A DNA stretch of 64,000 nucleotides from positions 132,501 to 196,500 of the forward strand of contig JAXCGZ010001900.1 of NCBI GenBank assembly GCA_037179515.1. Reading direction: 5' to 3'. A program made the position numbers and the translations under genes. Numbering within the stretch: position 1 is the stretch's first letter; the number at the start of each line of letters is the position of its first letter. The notes under the pieces were generated by a model. The model saw nothing but the letters and a program-made list of their open reading frames with translations. It ran no database searches and had not been told where the DNA came from. Positions 55,600 to 64,000 of the stretch are shown here, piece after piece. Origin of the DNA: Halocaridina rubra (lineage: Eukaryota > Arthropoda > Malacostraca > Decapoda > Atyidae).

Positions 55600-57470
55600 G
55601 AAAGCTATACCTTGATCTTGATTAATGAAACTTGGCATTCCTCACAGGCTAAAGACTGATTCAAGACATTTGATCACAGTTCTTGTATGCATATTTGAAC
55701 ATGGAAATACAAAGGGAAAGTGCGAGTAGCCATCAACAAAGGTAAGCATATAGTTATTACTACTTGTAGATGGCAAAGGTTCCTTCTCAATACTGGGGCG
55801 TTCCATCGGTTGAGTAGCTTTCATGAGTGTCTCTTTGCTAGATGATGGAAGTTTAGTTCTAATTGTGCACACACTTTACACAATCCACAAAACTTCTTTA
55901 CATCCTTTGTTGAGAAAGGAAGGTTTTTAGAAAACACAATATTTAAAAGTCGAGCAGCTCCAGGATGGCAAAAACCCTCATGAAAGTCAGTGAGATTAGG
56001 CACAGAGGAAACAGAACTGCAAAATACTCTAGTCGGGGTATCAAGGGCAACTTTCTGTTTACCAGGATGATACTGTATTGTGTAAATGAACGATGATAGT
56101 TCCAACCTCTGCACTTGCATTTTGCTTTTCTTAACCTTAGTTTGCTTTTTGTTGTCTAACATAAGAGATAGGAGCACAAATCAGTAATCAAAGTAAATTG
56201 TCATATTGTTAAGAAATGGTTACATTGATGCATAATTTCAATAATAGCTGTAACCTCCTTTTCCACTGTCAGGTAAAATAATTCCCTTCATTGTAGAGTT
56301 CTGGGTATAAGCATTACCAGATGGCAATCTTGATTCAGGACTGCAGAGATGGTGACTTGCAAAGCATAACACTCCACAACAAATGAAAGGTTCTCATCTA
56401 CATACCTCAAAGCAGCATCCACATGTTGTTTCTTCAATTGATTATATACCGCAAATGCTACTTCACTTCATGAGAAAGTCTTAGTACAGTATTTACCAAA
56501 GGCTAAATTGTGTTAGAGAAGTCGGGCATCCATTTTGAACCTCAAGCCAGCAAACTTTAGGCTATTCATAGGGATGTCATATTTGTGGGAGAAGGTAGTT
56601 CTTGAAGTGGACGCAATCCATCAGGATCAGGCTTTTTAGTATAATTGCTATCAAGCTCTAAACAACCTATAAAAAATTCTGAGCGCATTTACCATGCTTT
56701 GCCTGAGTTAATCCAGCCACAGTAATATTATCTAGATATGGAAAGGTATCCTTGAGATTTTTATCTTTAATTAGTTTTTCATTACATGCTGAAAAACAGT
56801 TAGTTCACTAGTGATCCTAAATGGGATCTTACAAAACTTTCGTAGTTTCCCTGCAGTCTCAAAAGCAGCGTACCTTTTCTCACATTCCTGAATTCTGATT
56901 TGGTGGCATGAACTCTTTGAAATCAAATGTGGAAAGCACCATGTCCTCAATCTTTGGTATTAGATATGTATATTTGTTTGCATACTGGTTAATGGAATAT
57001 TGATTTGAGGGTATGCAATATAAAGCCTCTATTTGTGCATGTCAAAAAGGTCTTTCACCACAACCACCTGAGCTCGACATGGACACAAGCTCTGTTTGAT
57101 TACACCCTTAGATAGTATATGTGATATATGGTCCTCATTAAACAACTTGTTGTCCTTAATATAGTGTTTCGATTTTACAGCTATAGTTTTACATCCTGGA
57201 GGCAGGTTCAAGAACAGTATAGTTTCATTAATATTTGAGGTTGCTAAAGAACACAGCAAGTCTGCACTGGTAATCTTTGATCAGGTTCGTTACGCTCTTG
57301 TGTTGCTTCTGGATGTCATGGCCAAAGATAATAACAGATTCTTTAGATCTTCTAAGTGAGTTGATAGATAGATTTGATCATTATGCATCAAATCTACTAT
57401 AACAAACCCTGGAAAACTTGCATTTAAAGATATTGATGTCACTGAAATCTCTTTATTTGTATACTGTCAT
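55600..57470 (-). pseudogene. Ty3/Gypsy pol remnant (H): RT, RNase H, integrase zinc-binding and core start
   Basis: The minus strand shows an RT entry block (HILSKGVIKQSLCPCRAQVVVVKD, about 57040-57130). The RNase H end is YTIQYHPGKQKVALDTPTRVF (about 56020-56085). The integrase zinc-binding site is LTDFHEGFCHPGAARLL with CGLCKVCAQ (about 55860-55990). The core start is MLTFVDGYSHFPFVFPCSNM (about 55680-55745). RT palm motifs between are too decayed to place. The element stops where the poly(A) end of B4 begins. Confidence 0.75.
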
Positions 57471-57481
57471 ATTTTAAATTT

Positions 57482-60400
57482 TTTTCTTTTTTCTTTTCTT
57501 TTTAAGAGTGTGACACCGGGACAGGCAGAAACTGCCCTCATCAACAAAGGCCCGGGCACGAGAAAATACCAAGACGAAGGAAAAGAAAAAGGTTAAGGGC
57601 AAGGCAGAGATGAGGTAATGTCACACAAAGGAAAACGACAGACCGAAAAAAACAGTCAAAGTAAAGAGGACCCAGAGATATGGAGGACTAGGCTCTGAAA
57701 TGACGATAGATCTGCTTTTTGAAGAATGAAAGGTCATAAGAATTAGGAAAGACACAAGGAGGAAGAGAGTTCCAGAGTCTGGAGGTAGATGGGGAAGAAG
57801 CAGTCACTGCACCGACCAATCCGCGAACTACAAATCTCCACACAGTACCTGTGAGTTGAGGCCGCTTGGCGAGTGTTATGCTGCCTCGGCAGTGGAGGAG
57901 GGATGCAATTCGCCAACTCATCAGAGCAGCGATGGAAGTAGTAGCGATAGAAAAGCGAAAGGGAAGATACCTTACGGCGAAGAAAGAGAGAATCCAGGTT
58001 AGAAGTAAGAGAAGGATCATTAATGAGTCTGACTGCCTTAGATTCAACCCTATCAAGAAAATAAGTATAGGAAGAAGCACCCCAGATTTGTGAGCAATAT
58101 TCTAAGCAGGGGCGGATAAGACCTTTGTAAATTTTAAGTAACTGCAATGAGGAAACATAATAACGAAAACGAAACAAAACCCCAATTTTTTGGATGAAGA
58201 TTTAGAAATTTGGATTATGTGATTCCTCCAAGACAAGTTAGAGGCTATATGGATTCCTAATATATTGATAGAGTTAAGAGGGTAAATTTCATTAATTTTG
58301 AAGACAATAGGGTTATCAAGAGGAGAAGAAGATAAAGAAATAGCAAGAAACTGTGTCTTGGAGGCACTGAATTTAACTAAATTTTGAGTGCCCCATTCAG
58401 ATACTCTCTGCAAATCGGAGTTAAGAGTAGAAGAAAGAGTGATACGAGATTGATTACGAGTAGCAGATGAAGGTTGTGAAGAAAAGGCAGAGGAAAAGTG
58501 AAGGGTAGAATCATTGGCAGAGGCATGAAGAAGAGAGGAAGATTGGGATTGTAGAAGATCATTGATGAAGAGAAGGAAGAGAGTAGGTGAAAGAACAGAG
58601 CCCTGTGGAACACCACTGGAAACAGAGAAAGAGCTAGATGTCGCACCATCAACAACTACAGATATAGAACGGTCAGTAAGAGAACTGGAAATCAGAGAAC
58701 AGAAAGAAGGGGTAAAGCCATAGGCAGGGAGTTTGGTCAACAGAGCCTTGTACCAGACTCTGTCAAAAGCCTTAGAGATATCAAGGGCGATGACAAAGGA
58801 TTCCCCATAGTTCCTCAGAGAAGATGACCATACATGAGTAAGATAGGACAGGAGATCACCAGTGGATCTTGCCTTGCGGAAGCCGTACTGGTGATCGGAG
58901 ATAAGTAGTTAGATTCAAGACATTTCAAGAAGTGAAAATTGAGCAAAGTATCAAAAACTTTAGCAATAGAGGAGGTTAGAGCAATAGGTCGGTAGTTAGA
59001 AGGAATAGAGTGGTCACCCTTCTTAGGAACAGGTTGAACTGAAATATTATTCCAAGATGAAGGATAGATACTGGTTGACAGAATGAGGCAAAACAGACGG
59101 CAAAGCACGGGAGCCAGTTCATCTGCAAACTCCTTAAGGAACCTTGCAGGGATACCATCGAGACCAGAGGCCTTGTTTGTCTTTAGTGAGTGAAGAACCT
59201 TATGAACTTTGCGTGTAGAAAGGATAAGGGAGGGCATAGGGTTAGAGAGGGGAAAAGACTGAGGAACAGATGCGCTGGAATCGTTGATAGAAGAGTTGGC
59301 TGAAAAATGAGAGCCAAAGAGAGTGGCTTTGTCAGTGGGAGAGGAAGCTATTGAACCATCAGAACGAATGAGAGGGGGAAAGCTTGAGATACAGAAGTTT
59401 TTGGAGAGGTTTTTGGCTAAGGACCAGAAGCATTTGTCAGTGGGAGAGGAGTTAAGGTCATCAACTTTCCTTCTTATAAAGGAAGTCTTAGACCTTCGAA
59501 TCTGAGCTGTACAGCGATTCTTAGCTATAATAAAAGCAGAGCGAGTTATATCGGAAGGAGAGGCTTGGTAAGATCGGTGAGCCTGATTCCTAGCCTGGAT
59601 AGCCATGGAGCAGGCACGGTCAAACCAAGGTTTAGGGGGAGAGAAAGTTTTTTTAGAAGAGGGGATGTACGCTTCCATTCCCGCGGTCATGATCTCGGCA
59701 ACTTTTACAGCTACCCGATCAGGGTTGCGGGACCGAAAAGCAGTAGTCATCCCATGGGAAGTCAAAGAGAAAGTTACGGAAATTTTCATATTGGGTTCAC
59801 TCGACGTGCCAAAGGCGGCGTTGAGTAGGAGGGATTGGTGGTGGGGGAGCGAAAAGGGAAGAGACAGAGATCATGGAGTGGTCAGATTTACCAAGAGGGG
59901 AAAGCACAGAATAAGAGTAGTTTGAAGGGTTGGAAGTAAAAAATAGGTCAAGAGTGTTTGCAGCTGTTCGTGACGATCAGGAACGCGAGTAGGATGTTTG
60001 ATAATTTGCTCCAGATCTTAAGTAATAGAGAGAGCAAGGGCCTCACTCCCTCCCACATCAGTGTGAGAAGAATGAAGCCACTCACTGTGGTGTACATTGA
60101 AGTCTCCAATGTAGAGAACTTCGGCATGTGGGTGAGAAGACAGCAAGGTCTCATGGCAAGAGGAGAGATATTCAAAGAAAGACACAAACTCGGTGGAGTT
60201 TGGAGAACAGTAGCAGAAGCAAAGGATGATAGTGTTAGTGGAGAGATAGACTTTTAGCCACAGAACATCAAAGTCAGGAGATTCAAGGTCCATGAGCCTC
60301 ACAGTAGGAGTGTTAATGTTGCAGTAAGCACAGACCCCACCTTTGGAACGAAAACGAGTATACAGATTATAGTGGGAGATTTGGAATGTGTCAGTGGAAG

Positions 60401-60950
60401 CATGTATAGACAACTGGGTTTCAGATAGGAGGAGGAGGTTAGGGAGGAAAGTGCCCAAGTGCTGTTCTACAGACGAAAGATTAGAGTTCAGCCCATGAAT
60501 GTTTGAACAGTGAAGAGTGAAAGAAGCAGATCTACTGAGAGGTACAAGGTTAAGAGCAGTACCATTACTACCACCAGGCGTATCTACCCTCAAGCCAATG
60601 GTGGAGTCAACACGATCCCTGGAGATTCTTCGCACCCAACTATGCCAGGTAATAGGGGCCATTAGTTGTGAACCTTCCATAAATAATGACAAAATGTGAG
60701 GAAAAGGAAAGTAAAAGAGACAGATGTCCAGAATGTTGTGACTTGTCAAATGTAATGGAATAGCAAGAGATGTGTAATGAATATGCCAGAATATTCAGTG
60801 GAGATGTAGGCATGAGGAAAGAACCGTCCTGAAGGAAGGCTCAACTTGGAACTGTCTGGACCAGTCCTAGTTGCATCCTAATACCTTCAGTCGTAGTCTT
60901 TCAATGGGCGGCTGGTGCCATGGCCAACCTACTACTATAAATTTGCGCTA
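57482..60950 (-). mobile_element. Jockey-like non-LTR retrotransposon, near full length (B4)
   Basis: The minus strand reads a 5' UTR of about 200-290 bp (60950 to about 60663), one long ORF2-like region (60663 to about 57700), a 3' UTR with hairpin, and a T-rich stretch on the plus strand (57477-57506) that is the A-rich tail. Four other copies of the family lie in the window (B1, B2, B3, B5). No separate ORF1 is visible. Confidence 0.87.
57688..60749 (-). pseudogene. ORF2 of Jockey-like element B4 (endonuclease and reverse transcriptase)
   Basis: The first 240-codon frame (60749-60018) holds the APE endonuclease: LLLLSETQLSI (about 60400), LWLKVYLSTNTIILCFCY and YIGDFNVHHSEWL (about 60080-60120). 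A 324-codon frame (59789-58815) carries the linker and RT motifs up to NKASGLDGIPARFLK (about 59130-59180) and VQPVPKKGDHSIPSNYRPIAL (about 58985-59040). A third frame (58740-58102) gives SGVPQGSVLSPTLFLLFIND. The active-site block is HASANDSTLHF near 58515-58540, in which both the Tyr and the first Asp of YADD are replaced. WGTQNLVKFSASKTQ and the C-terminal cysteine-poor region follow. At least three frame breaks are present. Confidence 0.87.
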
Positions 60951-61840
60951 CTTTTCATATATAAGCTATCAGAACTGCAAGATTGTGTTAAAGCATCCAT
61001 TGAGTACCCATTTAAGGTGACTCCTGTGGCTGCATGTCAAAGATTTTATGAGATGCAGCACTAGTTGTATGAAGAGTAGGGTTATTCAATGCAGCAGTAG
61101 TGCTCTTTTATTATTTGATCTACAGACAATTGAAATATGACTATGGTGTTAGCTATCATTGCCTGCAGTAAACCCCTGTCGTATTTTGTAGTTGTACTTC
61201 ACTGTCGTATATGTAGTTGTACTTTTGCTGCCACCTTGGCCAGGGCTCACTCGTGCAAGGTGATAATAGATATGCGATGATACTTAACACTTAATTTACT
61301 AAGAAGATACATTTTTACTCTAGGCCTCAGTGCCCCATCCCCTTAACGTAATGTTATCTGTATGGGTGCCAACAATACTCTCCTTTTCCCGCTCGTTTTA
61401 TGACCGTTTATATCACCTTGGGTCATTCAAACATACAAAGAGCTGGTGGGGCATAGTTTCTTGGTCGTGCCTCCACCTATAGGCTTCCAGAGAAGGAGGG
61501 AACACCCCATGACATATGGTGTGGGGGCACCTAAAGAATGCCATATTTACCCGCCAATTTGAGCTTGGTTCAAAGAACAGAGAAGCCACGTGAGAGTTCT
61601 ATCTTGCACATGATACACTCATGGGCGTGATTTATGTGTCATGACAATTCTTTCATATTTGTTACATAAAACAGCACATGAGGCCAACTTACCCCAATGT
61701 GATGCAAATTACCACAAACTGTTCCTGGTGTTCTGGACCTGAAGCAGCGGCATGATCAACTGGAGATGGGATCTATATGCATTGCTATTATTCTGGGCTA
61801 GATCTAATGTATAAGCATGAGTTTATGCAGTCTTCAAATC
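60951..61840. other. Spacer, possibly more of a minus-strand Gypsy element
   Basis: A near-duplicate of about 24 bp (CTGTCGTATTTTGTAGTTGT and CTGTCGTATATGTAGTTGT) lies at about 61180-61230. No domain is clear, although the adjacent Gag fragment makes decayed Gypsy sequence likely. Confidence 0.45.
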
Positions 61841-61844
61841 CAAG

Positions 61845-62180
61845 GATTTATTCTCTAACAAGCATGATGAATGAATGCTGAGGTAATGCGATTAACAAGT
61901 GTAGCACAAACCAGTTCCATTTGATGTCATTCAGCAGTGACATCTTTAAAGGTACAGTATATGCTAAGCTTGTGTAGCTCTCTTAAAAATTAATCAAGGG
62001 ATTCACTTGGCTGCTGTCGTATTGTTACCATGGGATGCCGAGCAAAAATTTAATTTCATAATTTACCAAAAATACTTCAAGTTTAGAAACCGTGTTTTCG
62101 TAATTACTACAATCTTCAGTTAGCTCATGCACAGTAGGACTTATACTATTCACTAGAGTGCTTTGATTGTTGGCTGCAGC
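61845..62180 (-). pseudogene. Ty3/Gypsy Gag fragment (L)
   Basis: The minus strand encodes RQQPSESLD-FLRELHKLS, CTFKDVTAE and ELVCATLVNRITS, the capsid C-terminal block of K02A2.6-like Gag. It continues with LLENKSLDLKTA-THAYTLDLAQ near 61800-61850. Stops are present. It may be the gag of element H, separated from H pol by B4. Confidence 0.65.
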
Positions 62181-62619
62181 TTGCCCACTCTCCTATATGA
62201 AGTTTGTGAATGTGCAGTACTGGAGCTTCCATTCCTTTGCTGTTGTAGGTGAGCTTGGATCAGTACCCAGGAGAGACGGTTTGAGTAGTTTGGTATTGAT
62301 TTGTAAATGTACTGAATAGATCGTAATGAGACTGAAACATTTGGTAAGGTTTTTAGATTTCATTCAGCACATTACTGAACTAGCATACTTTCAATAAAAC
62401 AATAGATAATAGTTTCAAGAAAGAACCCCTTTTACATGCATGATAATAACTAATAAACAATAAACAATAATTTACCCACTTTATATAAAGCATTCAAAAT
62501 AGAAGATTCAAGTTTCCATACACATCTGAACAATCCGCCAATGTAAACAATATAAAACAAAAGGGTTGTACAATGCACCTGTCACAGTGCTGTCAATTAC
62601 ATTCATTATATTATAGCAA
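62181..62619. other. AT-rich spacer without recognisable gene
   Basis: I see no coding or repeat signal that I can support. Confidence 0.5.
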
Positions 62620-63225
62620 CTACACCACAGAGGAATCACATAACTCAGATTTCTAGATCTGCATCTAAGTATTTGGGAATTCTGTTTCATTTTCATAATT
62701 CTCTTTCCTCTTCCCAATCATTAAAAATTTGTAAAGGTCTTATCTGTTCTTGCTTAGGTTATTGCTCTCACATCTAGGATGGTTCTTCTTATAATTATCT
62801 TCTTGATAACCCTGAAGCTAAGGCCATCAGCCTCATTAAAGACTATGCTCTTACTTCCAATCACGATTATCTTTCTCTTTACCAATAGCTATCATCTATT
62901 TCTCTTTTGAACTGGTACTACTCCCATTACTGCTCTCATGAATTGGCTAGTTGTATTCACCCTCTTGCTGGCGAAGCCATGAAAAACATACCAAGTGACC
63001 ACGTCACACAGGTACTGTGTGGAGATATGTAGCTTACAGAGTGGTTGGTGCAGAGATTGCTTCTTTCCTTCCACTTGCAGATTTTGGTACTATTTTCATC
63101 TTTCTGTTTTCCTTGATTCTTATACCCTTTCTTCTCCTTTAAAAAACAAATATCAATCGTGATCTCAGGGCCTAATCCTGCCATATTTCTAGGTTTTCTT
63201 GTGTTTAACTATACTTTCATCCTGT
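62620..63225 (+). pseudogene. Jockey-like 3' fragment, old copy (B5)
   Basis: It is alignable with 47840-48420 of B3: RNHITQISRSASKYLG, ICKGLICSCLGYCSHI and the C-terminal tract ending near 63180 (GATCTCAGGGCCTAATCCT). It carries many substitutions and stops and is more diverged than B3 and B4. Confidence 0.75.
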
Positions 63226-63242
63226 CCTTTACTTGTTGATGC

Positions 63243-63289
63243 AACCGTCCTAGCCCTTAGTAGAAAAGGGAGTCCGTGACGTAAAACCG
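63243..63289 (+). repeat. 47-bp dispersed motif, copy 3
   Basis: AACCGTCCTAGCCC opens it and GTGACGTAAAACCG closes it. CCCTT (63254-63258) and AAGGG (63266-63270) can pair. The other copies are at 27341-27387 and 45931-45977. Confidence 0.8.
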
Positions 63290-63390
63290 GAACTAACTTT
63301 CTGCCTTGCTTATAAGCTGCTATTTTTTGTTCTTCTCAATGTTTTCTTGGTTCCAGGGCCCAATAGGAGCAACTTTAATTGCCCTTGCTG

Positions 63391-63663
63391 GTGTTGTAAT
63401 ATATCTAAGTATTGAAGTATGTCGTTGTGCATAGTTAGATGTTCATACGCTCAGTGCCACCTATGTATTACTGGTGTACTGTAGACTAGATTAAAAAATA
63501 TATACATTGATGTTGAACCCCTATGAATACCTTTGCTTGTCCTGCTGCTGTGCTGCATTACATATACCTTACACTTATTAATATGTTTCCATTGCTGCAG
63601 TGATCCAAAGAACTTTCCTCATTATGTTTCTTTGTTAAGTACCCAAATACATTACATTATTTA
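63391..63663 (+). repeat. Putative 5' LTR or leader of a Gypsy element running off the window
   Basis: The stretch from TGTTGTAATATATC to ATTATTTAG is followed by TGGCGACGAT, a primer-site-like sequence typical of this position, and then by a gag start. No second copy is available to define the LTR. Confidence 0.45.
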
Positions 63664-63688
63664 GTGGCGACGATATAATCGCTGAGAG

Positions 63689-64000
63689 ATGGCTGGAATG
63701 GCGATCCAAAGTTTTTGTGAGGGTGAGGAAGATTTCTCCAGTTTTCATGAAAGACTTGAGTGTTATTTTACTGTGAAGGATGTAGCAGAAAAAAAGAAGA
63801 TACCTACGCTTATTATGGGTCTATCTCCAACCCAATATCAAGTACTGAAAGATTTGCCATCGCTGAAAGTTCCGTCAGCGTAAACCTATGCAGAGGTGAT
63901 TGCTAGCCTACAAAAACATTTTGGAGGCACGAAAAACCCACAAGTGGAACGGATGAAGTTCAGGCATGTTATGAGGAAGCAGGGGAATATTTGTTGGATT
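63689..64000 (+). pseudogene. Start of Gag of a Ty3/Gypsy element (M), cut by the window edge
   Basis: The ATG at 63689 opens MAGMAIQSFCEGEEDFSSFH, followed by ERLECYFTVKDVAEKKKIP and LIMGLSPTQYQVLKDL. This is the capsid N-terminal pattern of K02A2.6-like Gag. One in-frame TAA occurs at 63881-63883. The same frame then continues (TYAEVIASLQKHFGG, VERMKFRHVMRKQG) to the window edge, so the gene is either a single-stop pseudogene or needs read-through. Pol would lie beyond the window. Confidence 0.8.

Overview
The window contains no recognisable host gene. It is a stack of degenerate transposable elements separated by AT-rich DNA and long (AG)n/(CT)n microsatellites. The abundance of 70-145 bp dinucleotide arrays, the mixture of CR1-like, Jockey-like and RNase H-bearing non-LTR elements, BEL/Pao and several Ty3/Gypsy lineages, and the protein styles (the GHSLKLRKK tail of the CR1-like family, the BEL polymerase) suggest an arthropod genome, most likely a decapod crustacean. 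That is an inference from style, not a database match.

Layout. Family letters are mine. 1-7.7 kb: a CR1-like 3' half (A1), a nearly full but broken CR1-like element (A2: coiled-coil ORF1, endonuclease, RT, structured 3' end), a reversed Jockey-like copy (B1) and a further CR1-like piece. 8.1-9.2 kb: a non-autonomous hAT-type DNA element with terminal inverted repeats, an 8-bp target duplication and a triplicated right end. 9.5-11.3 kb: CR1-like fragments, two of them head to head. 11.6-18.1 kb: a minus-strand Gypsy (G) split by a plus-strand LTR element (J), which carries a tiny head-plus-tail derivative (B2) of the Jockey-like family. 18.2-26.1 kb: two minus-strand non-LTR elements. C is 5' truncated. 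D is nearly complete, with ORF1, an endonuclease-RT-RNase H ORF2, and (AG)n arrays at both ends. 27-30.9 kb: a minus-strand Gypsy (I). 31.4-41.5 kb: a plus-strand Gypsy-like element (E) interrupted by a whole BEL/Pao element (K) with LTRs, primer site, polypurine tract and a 5-bp target duplication. 41.5-50.3 kb: CR1-like copies (A8-A10), a short satellite, and a Jockey-like insertion (B3). 50.3-55.3 kb: a minus-strand Gypsy (F) with both LTRs, inserted in A10. 55.6-62.2 kb: Gypsy pol (H) and gag (L) pieces on either side of a near full-length Jockey-like element (B4). 62.6-64 kb: another Jockey-like piece (B5), a 47-bp dispersed motif, and the leader and start of gag of a Gypsy element that runs off the window.

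The genes do not form a pathway. They are mobile-element proteins in various states of decay: gag or ORF1 RNA-binding proteins, aspartic protease, RT, RNase H, integrase and APE endonuclease. Most carry stops or frameshifts, and several have lost catalytic residues. The best preserved coding regions are D ORF1 (538 codons, open), D ORF2 (1217 codons with one stop, but lacking the RT active-site block) and BEL pol (about 925 codons with three stops).

The observations most worth following are: the clean target duplications that date the insertions; the B2 head-to-tail miniature; a 47-bp hairpin motif present three times, once in frame inside an integrase; the repeated coincidence of retroelement ends with (AG)n arrays; and the hAT element with three tandem copies of its right end.
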